From Bacteroidales bacterium UBA3389 (lineage in GTDB: Bacteria > Bacteroidota > Bacteroidia > Bacteroidales > P3), in the NCBI GenBank assembly GCA_002358835.1, contig DEPP01000116.1, forward strand, positions 444 through 13,290: a stretch of DNA of 12,847 nt, read 5' to 3'. Within the stretch, counting starts at the first letter, position 1. Each line of letters starts with the position of its first letter. Positions 7,083-12,847 of this stretch are shown here, one piece after another. The notes beneath the pieces are model-generated. The model worked only from the letters and a program-made list of their open reading frames with translations. It ran no database searches and was not told the DNA's origin. Made by a program: the position numbers and the translations under genes.

Positions 7083-7123
7083 AAGAGCGTGTCAAATTGT
7101 TTTTTGGCACGCTCTTTTTTTTT
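7083..7123 (+). terminator. Intrinsic terminator after rpsP
   Basis: AGAGCGTG (7084-7091) pairs with CACGCTCT (7108-7115). The stem extends inwards by C-G and A-T pairs (with one G-U) to a loop of about six bases. Eight Ts follow at 7116-7123. It separates rpsP from rimM, which are often co-transcribed in other bacteria. Confidence 0.9.
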
Positions 7124-7160
7124 CAAAAGATGGGTTGTTGTTTTGTTGTTTCGACTCTGT

Positions 7161-7195
7161 GTAATTTATTTATAGATTCTTAAAATAAATATTAC
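7161..7195. other. AT-rich imperfect inverted repeat upstream of rimM
   Basis: GTAATTTATTT (7161-7171) pairs with AAATAAA (7183-7189) and TTAC (7192-7195), leaving a two-base bulge and an 11-base loop. There is no T-run after it. It could be an operator or a leader hairpin. No convincing TAnnTTTG promoter was found in this 116-base gap, so how rimM is transcribed is not clear. Confidence 0.3.
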
Positions 7196-7239
7196 AACAA
7201 AAAGAGGATTATTTCGTATAATTAAAAAAAGGAAATATT

Positions 7240-7770
7240 ATGGCTTTAATGAAAAAGGAGGATTGCTATTACTTGGGAAAAATCACAAAACCCTTCGGTT
7301 ATAAAGGGGAAATGAATGTTTTTCTTGATGTGGATACACCTGAGGAATATGCGGAATTGGATGGAGTTTATGTAGAGGTGAACAAAAAACTTGTCTTGTA
7401 TGAAATAGAAAGTATAAGAGTCAATGGTAATAAAGCAGTTCTGAGATTTGTCGATGTGGAAGCGGAAGATGTGAATCGACTTATTGGACGTGAATTGTAC
7501 TTACCTTTGTCTATGTTACCGAAATTAGAGGGTAACAAATTCTATTTTCATGAGGTTATAGGTTTTGAGGTAGAGGATGAGGAAAAAGGAAAAATCGGTG
7601 TGATAGCTGGCGTTTATGAAAATACAACTACTCCATTGCTTTCTGTGGAATTTAATGGTAAGGAAATACTTATTCCTGTTATCGACGAGGTTATTATAGG
7701 TGTTAATAGGGATGAACGTTTGATGAAAGTCAAAGCCCCAATGGGTTTGATAGATTTGTATTTGAACTAA
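7240..7770 (+). CDS. rimM: Ribosome maturation factor RimM
   Basis: RimM binds uS19 and assists maturation of the 16S rRNA 3' domain (the 30S head). The 176-residue length fits the family. The N-terminal beta-barrel domain (about 8-90) opens with YYLGKITKPFGYKGEMNVFLDVD, the family signature. The C-terminal PRC-barrel (about 98-172) includes FYFHEVIGFEVEDEEKGKIG and EILIPVIDEVI. ATG 7240 is preceded by AAAGGAAA, a weak Shine-Dalgarno at best; ATG 7249 is also possible and would remove three residues. The gene lies downstream of rpsP, as in many bacteria, but without trmD. A terminator and 191 bases lie between them. Confidence 0.94.
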   Translation: MALMKKEDCYYLGKITKPFGYKGEMNVFLDVDTPEEYAELDGVYVEVNKKLVLYEIESIRVNGNKAVLRFVDVEAEDVNRLIGRELYLPLSMLPKLEGNKFYFHEVIGFEVEDEEKGKIGVIAGVYENTTTPLLSVEFNGKEILIPVIDEVIIGVNRDERLMKVKAPMGLIDLYLN

Positions 7771-7774
7771 TCTT

Positions 7775-7836
7775 TATCGAAAAACAACAAAAAAATATCG
7801 AAAAACAACAAAATTTTATCGAAAAACGATAAAAAA
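7775..7836. repeat. 21-bp A-tract tandem repeat (3 units) upstream of the DUF2975 promoter
   Basis: TATCGAAAAAC begins at 7775, 7796 and 7817, exactly 21 bases apart. The first two units share the 18-base TATCGAAAAACAACAAAA. The third becomes a small inverted repeat, TTTTATCG-AAAAA-CGATAAAA (7814-7834). A-runs recur about every 10 bases (centres near 7782, 7792, 7803, 7812, 7824, 7834). That is the phasing expected for intrinsically bent DNA. The array ends where the -33 element of the next gene begins. No T-run follows the hairpin, so it does not look like a + strand terminator for rimM. Confidence 0.8.
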
Positions 7837-7868
7837 TTTGGTGGATTTGAAAAAACGTTGTATTTTTG
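7837..7868 (+). promoter_or_regulatory. Bacteroidota-type promoter for the DUF2975-XRE operon
   Basis: TTTG at 7837-7840 and TATTTTTG at 7861-7868 are 20 bases apart. The predicted start near 7874 leaves a leader of about 17 nt and supports ATG 7891 rather than the upstream TTG at 7858. The 21-bp array abuts the -33 element. Confidence 0.7.
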
Positions 7869-7890
7869 CAGTGTCAAAAAACAAAGAGAT

Positions 7891-8583
7891 ATGAGTGTAA
7901 AGAAAAGAATTTTCGGACTAAAAACAATAAAATGCTTATTCGATGTTGCATTGGTGGCATTGGTTCTTTTTGTTGCTTTATTCTTGTTCGTATCTGTTTG
8001 GGATATCTCAAAGGGTGGAAACAAGGTTGTGGGATTTGCACTCATTAAAGAGAATAAAGCCGATGCCATAATTTTGGATGGAGATATTGAATCGGTGATT
8101 GATGGAGTTGAATTTTCGATAAAGCCCGATGGTATCAAAGTCTATTATGCAGTATCTTCAGATGAGCATAAGGGAGTATTTGTTGCGTGGAAGATATTCT
8201 ACTTGATGTCTCTCAATTTGGGCTTATTGTTCTTGCTTTTTGTATTGTATCAAATCAGAAACATAATTAACAGTGTTTATCGCATGACAAAGTCCGATAA
8301 TATGCCGTTGCGAGAAAGTGTGTTTTCGAATAAAAATATTTTAAGACTGAGATATATTGCTTTTGGCTTTATTGCGATGCCGTTAATTGAGCTTTTGAGC
8401 TACTATTTAGATAAATTGTTTTTGGAACGTTATATTCGAATGGACGCAGTTAGCGTTTTACCGATATCGGGTATAAGCAGTATTTCGTGGGAGTATATTT
8501 TTGTCGGATTGTTGTTTATTGTTATGATAGGGGTGTTTAAGAAGGGTGTGAGTTTGCAAGAAGAAAGCGATTTAACTGTTTAG
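7891..8583 (+). CDS. DUF2975 family membrane protein
   Basis: This 230-residue inner-membrane protein has four predicted membrane segments at about 15-37, 99-121, 154-172 and 199-216. A soluble loop of about 60 residues lies between the first and second. The ending SLQEESDLTV is typical of the DUF2975 family, whose members are regularly encoded next to a small HTH regulator of the YozG type; that arrangement is seen here. The biochemical function is unknown. The start ATG 7891 (MSVKKRIFGL) fits the promoter position. The upstream in-frame TTG at 7858 would overlap the -7 element. The stop at 8581-8583 is one base before a possible ATG of the next gene, so the two are almost certainly co-transcribed. 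By analogy with other paired membrane/HTH loci, the membrane protein could control the regulator, but nothing in the sequence proves it. Confidence 0.82.
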   Translation: MSVKKRIFGLKTIKCLFDVALVALVLFVALFLFVSVWDISKGGNKVVGFALIKENKADAIILDGDIESVIDGVEFSIKPDGIKVYYAVSSDEHKGVFVAWKIFYLMSLNLGLLFLLFVLYQIRNIINSVYRMTKSDNMPLRESVFSNKNILRLRYIAFGFIAMPLIELLSYYLDKLFLERYIRMDAVSVLPISGISSISWEYIFVGLLFIVMIGVFKKGVSLQEESDLTV

Positions 8584-8602
8584 GATGAAAGGGTGTAATG
8601 CG

Positions 8603-8824
8603 ATGGGAATAGTTGTGAATTTGGATGAAATGATGGCAAAAAGGAAGATGTCTCTCGGAGAACTATCTTCAAAAGTCAATGTTACCCCTGCGAATATGTC
8701 GATTTTGAAAACAGGCAAAGCAAAAGCGATTCGGTTCTCGACACTCGAAGCAATATGTAAAGTTTTGGACTGTCAGCCGGGCGATATTTTGGAATACGAA
8801 GAAGAAAATCAAATAAGTAAATAA
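8603..8824 (+). CDS. XRE/Cro-type helix-turn-helix regulator (YozG-like)
   Basis: This small DNA-binding protein is 73 residues from ATG 8603. The start is chosen because family members begin M-x-I-V-V-N-L-D; ATG 8585 would add six residues (MKGCNA) and nearly touch the DUF2975 stop. The HTH covers about residues 5-62: MSLGELSSKVNVTPANMSIL is the helix-turn-helix, and KAKAIRFSTLEAICKVLDCQPGDILEYE is the conserved tail of this subfamily. It follows the DUF2975 gene in one operon. Autoregulation through the 21-bp TATCGAAAAAC array upstream of the operon promoter is a reasonable but untested inference. Confidence 0.9.
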   Translation: MGIVVNLDEMMAKRKMSLGELSSKVNVTPANMSILKTGKAKAIRFSTLEAICKVLDCQPGDILEYEEENQISK

Positions 8825-8856
8825 TAAATTTAAGTTTAACAAACAAATTATCAGCT

Positions 8857-11697
8857 ATGAGAAACAGAGTTTTTTTAGCGTTAGTGTTGTGTGTAACATT
8901 GATCACAACAGGATTTGCTCAAAACAAGAAGGCTGCAAAAGTTAATCTTGACGAGCAAATAAAATTGAACGGAAAGGTAAGAACCGGAAAATTGGATAAC
9001 GGACTTACTTATTACGTAAGAGCAAACAACAAACCAGCAAACAGAGCAGAATTCCAAATTGCAATCAATGCAGGTTCTGTATTAGAGGAAGCGAACGAGG
9101 TTGGCTTAGCTCACTTTACCGAACACATGGGATTTAACGGTACTAAGCACTATCCAGGAAATACAATGATAGATGACTTGGAAAAAGAAGGTATCGTGTT
9201 TGGTAGAGAAATAAATGCTTATACCGGATTCGACCAAACCGTTTACATGGTAACACTTCCAACTGACAATTCAAGATTGTTCGACATGGGATTGAAGATT
9301 CTTGATGGTTGGGCTTCAGGAATGTTGATGACAGGCGAAGAAATCGACAAAGAAAGAGGCGTTATCATTGAAGAATGGCGTATGAGCCAAGGAGGAAGTG
9401 AGAGATTGAGAGCTAAAACATGGGGAACTATGTTGAAAGGTTCAAAATATGCAGAAAGACTTCCTATAGGTACATTGGAAAATCTTCAAAACTTCAAGTA
9501 TGATGACATAAGAGGATTTTACAAAAAATGGTATAGACCGGACAATATGGCTGTTATAGTTGTCGGAGACTTTGATGCAGATGAGATGGAACAAAAAATC
9601 ATCGATTACTTTACAATGACTCCGAAAGCGTGTACACCAACCGAAAGACCTGTTTACACAATCGACAACAATGTTGAACCGCTTGTATGTGTTGCAACAG
9701 ACAAAGAAGCAACTTCAACTCAAATCCAAATGTTCTACAAGCACCCTGCAAAAACAGTAAAGACATGGGGAGATTACCGTGAACAATATTTGGTTTATGG
9801 ATTGTTCGAACAAATGTTCTCAGAACGTCTTCATGAACTTGGAGAAAAGAAGTCTTGTCCTTATATGCAAGCAGGAGCAGGTTATGGTGGATTTTTGGCA
9901 CGTCCTGTAGCTGCTTATCAAATGTATGTTGTAGCAAAAGAAGGTAAAGCAATGGAAGCATTGGAAGCAATGATGCTTGAAAACAGAAGATTGCAACAAC
10001 ACGGATTCCTACAAACAGAATTGGATAGAGCAAAAGAATCATTGCTTGAACAATATGCAAGAGCTGCTAAAGAAGAATCAAAAACAGAGAGTGGAAGATT
10101 TGCATCTGAATTAGTAGATTACTTCCTTGACCAAGTACCTGCACCGGGTGCCGTTATAGAAAACAAATGGGCAAAGCAAATGATAGAAAGCATTACATTG
10201 GAAGAAGTAAATGCTTTGATAGGTAAATGGATGACAGAAGAGAATTTCGTATGTACTATCTCAATGCCAGAAAAGAAAGGTGTGAAAGTTCCAACTGAAG
10301 AAAAAGTTCTTAAAGCTATCGAAAAATGTAAAAAAGCCAACACAAAGGCTTGGGTAGATAATGTTAAGACTGAACCATTCCTTGCACAAGAACCAAAAGC
10401 TGGTAAAATAGAATCAACAACCAAGAACGAGAAGTTTGATTACACCGAATACACACTTTCAAACGGAGCAAAGGTAATCGTTAAGAATACAAACTTTAAG
10501 AACGATGAAATCCTTACTTACGCAGTTTCAAACGGTGGTACTTCAATGTACGAGGATAAAGATATCGTAAATGCACAATTTGCTGCAAATATAGTAGATG
10601 CAAGTGGTATAGGAACATACGATCACAGTCAATTGATGAAATTTATGAAAGGAAAATCATTCGGTTTGACTCCATCAATGGATGAATTGCAAGATTTCTT
10701 GACAGGAAGCTGTTCTCCAAAAGATTTCGAAACACAAATGCAATACTTCTATTTGTTCTTCACAGCACCAAGAATTGATAAAGAAGTTTTGGCAAGCGAA
10801 GTTGACAAATTGAAAACACAAATCAATATGGTAAAGAACATGCCAGAGTTTGCATTCCAAGAAAAATGGATAAAATCAATGTATCCAAACAATAAGAGAT
10901 CTATCATAATTCCTACAGAAGCACAATTGAAACAATTGAATGCTGACAAGATGTTGAAAATGTTCAAAGAAAGATTCTCAGACGCATCAGACTTTACATT
11001 TGTCTTTGTTGGAAACATCGATGAAAAGACTATGTTGCCTTTGATCGAGAAATACATCGGCGGACTTCCTTCTTCAAAAGGCAAGAAAGCAGAAAAATGG
11101 CAAGATCGTTCTACTCCATTTGCATCAGGCGTTGTTGATGAAACAGTATATGCAGGAGAAGCAAACAAAGGTTTGATGACAATCACATTCGAAAACGATT
11201 TCGATTGGAACGATCGCTTGGCAACAAGAGCATTGGATAATATATGTTCAATAAAGCTTACAGAAACAATTCGTGAAGAGCTTGGCGGAACTTACTCTCC
11301 ATCATTCAGCCTTTCATACGAAAAATACCCACAAGCAAAAACAACAGCAATGTGCTACTACACTTGCGACCCAACCACAGTTGATAAATTGACCAACGCA
11401 ACCTTCGAAGTATTAGATAAACTCATCGCAGAAGGACCTGAAGTTAAAGACTTGGATAAAGTAAAAGAACAATTGATACTTGAAAGAAAAGGACAATTGG
11501 AAAAGAACGGCTTCTGGTTAGGTCAAATCTCAGGAAGCAGATTCTACGGATACGAAATGCAAACATTGGAAGAGTACTCAGCAGCAGTAAACGCTTTGAC
11601 AGTTGAAGACATAAAGGCAGTTGCGGCTAAGTATTTGAAACATGACGGTTACGTAAGAGTATCTTTGAAACCTGAATCGATGAAAGCAGCAAAGTAA
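8857..11697 (+). CDS. Secreted M16 family zinc metallopeptidase
   Basis: This is a 946-residue peptidase of the pitrilysin/PqqL-like M16 family, probably periplasmic. Residues 1-21 (MRNRVFLALVLCVTLITTGF-A) are a Sec signal peptide, with no lipobox cysteine at the cut. The N-terminal catalytic domain has the inverted zinc motif HFTEH (His86, Glu89 and His90) followed by MGFNGT. The downstream ERGVIIEEWRM contains the third ligand, probably Glu173. M16_C-type domains follow: about 215-400 (RPDNMAVIVVGDFD), a third at about 525-690 (YTLSNGAKVIVKN, no HxxEH, so structural), and a fourth at about 725-930 (FTFVFVGNIDEKTM, IREELGGTYSPSFS). Family members degrade peptides inside a closed chamber. The upstream gap is 32 bases, with only a poor TAAGTTTA -7 candidate at 8831. 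Read-through from the XRE gene is therefore possible. A strong terminator follows. Confidence 0.93.
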   Translation: MRNRVFLALVLCVTLITTGFAQNKKAAKVNLDEQIKLNGKVRTGKLDNGLTYYVRANNKPANRAEFQIAINAGSVLEEANEVGLAHFTEHMGFNGTKHYPGNTMIDDLEKEGIVFGREINAYTGFDQTVYMVTLPTDNSRLFDMGLKILDGWASGMLMTGEEIDKERGVIIEEWRMSQGGSERLRAKTWGTMLKGSKYAERLPIGTLENLQNFKYDDIRGFYKKWYRPDNMAVIVVGDFDADEMEQKIIDYFTMTPKACTPTERPVYTIDNNVEPLVCVATDKEATSTQIQMFYKHPAKTVKTWGDYREQYLVYGLFEQMFSERLHELGEKKSCPYMQAGAGYGGFLARPVAAYQMYVVAKEGKAMEALEAMMLENRRLQQHGFLQTELDRAKESLLEQYARAAKEESKTESGRFASELVDYFLDQVPAPGAVIENKWAKQMIESITLEEVNALIGKWMTEENFVCTISMPEKKGVKVPTEEKVLKAIEKCKKANTKAWVDNVKTEPFLAQEPKAGKIESTTKNEKFDYTEYTLSNGAKVIVKNTNFKNDEILTYAVSNGGTSMYEDKDIVNAQFAANIVDASGIGTYDHSQLMKFMKGKSFGLTPSMDELQDFLTGSCSPKDFETQMQYFYLFFTAPRIDKEVLASEVDKLKTQINMVKNMPEFAFQEKWIKSMYPNNKRSIIIPTEAQLKQLNADKMLKMFKERFSDASDFTFVFVGNIDEKTMLPLIEKYIGGLPSSKGKKAEKWQDRSTPFASGVVDETVYAGEANKGLMTITFENDFDWNDRLATRALDNICSIKLTETIREELGGTYSPSFSLSYEKYPQAKTTAMCYYTCDPTTVDKLTNATFEVLDKLIAEGPEVKDLDKVKEQLILERKGQLEKNGFWLGQISGSRFYGYEMQTLEEYSAAVNALTVEDIKAVAAKYLKHDGYVRVSLKPESMKAAK

Positions 11698-11724
11698 TCG
11701 AAACAAAATAAAAATCTATAAACG

Positions 11725-11759
11725 AAACGGAGGCAATGTACGTTGTCTCCGTTTTTTTT
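11725..11759 (+). terminator. Intrinsic terminator after the M16 peptidase gene
   Basis: The stem AAACGGAGGCAA (11725-11736) pairs with TTGTCTCCGTTT (11743-11754), with one G-U pair. It encloses a six-base loop and continues into an eight-T run (11752-11759). The TTG of its descending arm also serves as the candidate -33 of the next gene. Confidence 0.88.
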
Positions 11760-11770
11760 GTCTATCTTTG
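11743..11770 (+). promoter_or_regulatory. Promoter for the small membrane protein, overlapping the terminator
   Basis: TATCTTTG at 11763-11770 is a perfect -7. The nearest TTG (11743-11745) is 17 bases upstream, inside the terminator stem, which is the short end of the usual spacing. A start near 11776 would leave a leader of about 14 nt. Confidence 0.55.
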
Positions 11771-11789
11771 CAAACCTTAAGACAAAGAT

Positions 11790-12290
11790 ATGGACAAACA
11801 AAACGGCATCAACGCAAAACTATTCCCCAAGAAAAACGAGCTGTCCCAAAACAAAGATATGCGGGCAGGCTGGGGAATAAAACTACCCCTTGTTTTCTCG
11901 ATACTGAACTCCGTCATGATAATGGCATTCGGGCTTTCGGGAATTGCATTCAAAGGATTGATAACAGAAACCTTGAGCGGAATGCAATACCCCTCCTGGA
12001 CATATTTCTGGAAAGAGAACCTGTTGTTTTACTATCAAGCCAACGTGATTTATTTCGTGCTTTTGTTTTTGTTAAGTCTGCTTATGACCTATTCATGCGT
12101 GCTTATGTGGAACGGACACCGCACCGGAGTCAATCTTTTCGCCTTTGCAAAGTGTGCAGGCTTGACCTTGCCGATGCTCTTCTTCGGATTGCGGGGCGTA
12201 GTTGTCGGAGACATAATGTTGGCACTGCTTTTCATAGCCTACTACTACCTTTATATGTTCCGCCACCTGATTAACAACAAAGAAGAATAA
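11790..12290 (+). CDS. Small four-helix integral membrane protein, function unknown
   Basis: This 166-residue protein is not matched to a family I recognise. It has a charged 28-residue N-terminus (DKQNGINAKLFPKKNELSQN), then four predicted membrane segments at about 30-54, 85-107, 113-133 and 137-157, and a short charged tail (NNKEE). The 30-residue loop between the first and second segments contains YPSWTYFWKENLLFYY, rich in aromatics. ATG 11790 lies just downstream of a good -7 element. A longer overlapping frame starting in the -7 box (11768) gives a basic, low-complexity product and is rejected. The gene stands alone between a terminator and a repeat-rich non-coding stretch, so context gives no hint of its job. 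Confidence 0.75.
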   Translation: MDKQNGINAKLFPKKNELSQNKDMRAGWGIKLPLVFSILNSVMIMAFGLSGIAFKGLITETLSGMQYPSWTYFWKENLLFYYQANVIYFVLLFLLSLLMTYSCVLMWNGHRTGVNLFAFAKCAGLTLPMLFFGLRGVVVGDIMLALLFIAYYYLYMFRHLINNKEE

Positions 12291-12303
12291 GTTTCCGATT
12301 CGC

Positions 12304-12325
12304 TTTTTTTACTTTGGCTTTTGGC
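12304..12325 (+). repeat. 22-bp direct repeat, copy 1
   Basis: Seven Ts followed by ACTTTGGCTTTTGGC. An identical 22-base stretch occurs at 12808-12829, 504 bases downstream. The two copies flank almost the whole non-coding region. Confidence 0.85.
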
Positions 12326-12339
12326 TTTTAGCCTTTGGC
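12312..12339. repeat. Heptamer tandem repeat (CTTTGGC type)
   Basis: Four seven-base units in a row: CTTTGGC, TTTTGGC, TTTTAGC, CTTTGGC. They are the reverse-complement orientation of the AGCCAAA-type units that follow at 12357. Confidence 0.7.
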
Positions 12340-12356
12340 AAATTTCAAACTGCGTC

Positions 12357-12405
12357 AGCCGAAAGCCAATGGCTAACAGCTAACAGCCAAAAGCCGACAG
12401 CAATT
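12357..12405. repeat. Heptamer tandem repeat (AGCCAAA type), inverted relative to 12312-12339
   Basis: Seven units in perfect seven-base register: AGCCGAA, AGCCAAT, GGCTAAC, AGCTAAC, AGCCAAA, AGCCGAC, AGCAATT. AGCCAAAAGCC (12385-12395) is the exact reverse complement of GGCTTTTGGCT (12316-12326). The two heptamer blocks can therefore form a cruciform or an RNA hairpin just after the preceding gene. Confidence 0.75.
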
Positions 12406-12557
12406 CTTCTTTCAAACTTTTAAGTTTTCTTAACGTGAGGATTCGCGAATTTGTCGGCGAGTGAGGAATTGCCGTCAAGGATGCGATTTATTAGGGGTTT
12501 GTTATGGGGTTGAATGTCAAAGGTTTAAGAAATTTTGTCTTGGTTTTAGACAATTTT

Positions 12558-12725
12558 AACGGCGTTTCGGGCATTTCAAACGGCGTTTGAGAGTTCGCAA
12601 ACGGCGTTCAAAAATTTTCAAACGGCGTTCCAAAAAATTAAAACGACGTTTGAATTTTCAAAAACCCGATTTTCGACCTTTCGAACGCCTTTTCGGGGAT
12701 TTCAAACGTCATTTCAGCACGAAAA
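12558..12725. repeat. 21-bp tandem repeat array, 8 units, palindromic AACGGCGTT core
   Basis: Nine-base cores start at 12558, 12579, 12600, 12621, 12642, 12663, 12684 and 12705, every 21 bases without an indel. The first four cores are identical (AACGGCGTT). They are followed by AACGACGTT, AACCCGATT, AACGCCTTT and AACGTCATT. Each intact core is an odd palindrome (AACG-N-CGTT); the second extends to TCAAACGGCGTTTGA (12576-12590). Unit 7 resembles unit 1 at 18 of 21 positions, including the spacer. The + strand is open through the array as basic heptads (RR..F.K), but the only start is a TTG and no promoter is seen. Confidence 0.9.
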
Positions 12726-12775
12726 CATGCGACTTAAAAAATGTTAAATCTAATGTTAAAATTTCATAACGGCTC

Positions 12776-12803
12776 CACGTATCTCGCGAATCTGCACGTA
12801 TCT
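12776..12803. repeat. Short direct repeat CACGTATCT
   Basis: CACGTATCT occurs at 12776-12784 and 12795-12803, 19 bases apart, with CGCGAATCTG between. It is too short to assign a role. Confidence 0.5.
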
Positions 12804-12807
12804 TTCT

Positions 12808-12829
12808 TTTTTTTACTTTGGCTTTTGGC
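12808..12829 (+). repeat. 22-bp direct repeat, copy 2, leading into heptamers
   Basis: Identical to 12304-12325. From 12816 the heptamers CTTTGGC, TTTTGGC, AGTTGGC and TATTGGC run in register to 12843, and the sequence is cut by the window end. An inverted partner block, like the one after copy 1, may lie beyond the window. Confidence 0.8.
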
Positions 12830-12847
12830 AGTTGGCTATTGGCTAAT

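Larger units (their letters stand above)
12291..12847. other. Repeat-rich intergenic region with no convincing gene
   Basis: No gene with a credible start, composition or motif is seen on either strand over these 557 bases. In order, it holds heptamer repeats in two orientations (12312-12405), a palindrome ATTCGCGAAT (12441-12450), a short hairpin TTGTCT/AGACAA (12535-12553) and an eight-unit 21-bp array (12558-12725). A direct repeat of CACGTATCT (12776-12784 and 12795-12803) and another heptamer run reaching the window end (12816-12847) follow. GTGAGGA also occurs twice (12435 and 12461). Confidence 0.7.

Noticed and set aside
8831..8838. TAAGTTTA as a promoter -7 for the M16 peptidase
   Set aside because: It lacks the final G and there is no TTG at the right distance; mentioned only as a weak candidate.
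9611..10060. A 149-codon - strand frame inside the M16 peptidase gene
   Set aside because: It lies wholly within a well-supported + strand coding region, with shadow-like Leu/Cys/His composition.
11768..12274. A 168-codon + strand frame overlapping the small membrane protein
   Set aside because: It starts at a TTG inside the -7 element, and its product is Arg/Gln/Leu-rich without structure. The ATG 11790 frame gives four clean membrane helices.
12414..12427. AAACTT-TT-AAGTTT as a terminator
   Set aside because: The stem is only six mostly A-T pairs with a two-base loop and no clean T-run.
12357..12725. CRISPR array
   Set aside because: The units are contiguous 7-bp and 21-bp tandem repeats without unique spacers, and no cas genes are present.
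12560..12769. Open frame through the 21-bp array encoding basic heptads (RR..F.K)
   Set aside because: Only a TTG start, no promoter or ribosome binding site, and the heptads are explained by the 21-bp DNA period. Kept as a repeat, not a gene.

Overview
The window is AT-rich chromosomal DNA from a member of the Bacteroidota, most likely Bacteroidales. The support is of three kinds. Promoters follow the TTG/TTTG-N17-20-TAnnTTTG pattern. Genes mostly lack Shine-Dalgarno sequences. One secreted protein carries a type IX secretion C-terminal domain, and another gene encodes the 'TPSGG..D..PP' Ig-like lipoprotein family. All supported genes lie on the + strand.

Layout: the 3' part of secA (1-1221); a promoter and the ribosomal operon rpsF-rpsR-rplI (1291-2420), closed by a strong terminator; a SpoU/TrmH-type RNA methyltransferase (2510-3439) with a repeat-built insertion; a T9SS-exported protein gene split by a one-base frameshift at a T8 run (3552-4647), followed by a terminator; an Ig-like lipoprotein (4809-6428); rpsP with a long 13-residue-repeat tail (6497-7048) and its own terminator; rimM (7240-7770); a two-gene operon of a DUF2975 membrane protein and a small XRE/Cro regulator (7891-8824); a large secreted M16 zinc peptidase (8857-11697) with a terminator; and a small four-helix membrane protein (11790-12290). 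The last 557 bases hold no convincing gene but are packed with repeats.

Much of the left half is translation and export machinery: the SecA translocase motor, small-subunit proteins bS6, bS18 and bS16, large-subunit bL9, the 16S maturation factor RimM and an RNA methyltransferase. The secreted T9SS protein, the lipoprotein and the peptidase would all use SecA/SecYEG for their first export step.

The most unusual signal is three separate tandem arrays with an exact 21-bp period. One lies inside the methyltransferase gene (four units, read as SRxxxxx heptads). One is an A-tract array just upstream of the DUF2975 promoter (three units). One is an eight-unit AACGGCGTT array near the window end. 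Their sequences are not clearly the same; only the period is shared. Other points of note are the phase-variation-like T8 frameshift, a strong Shine-Dalgarno in front of rplI in a lineage that normally does not use them, and a lipoprotein gene whose promoter implies a leaderless or nearly leaderless mRNA.
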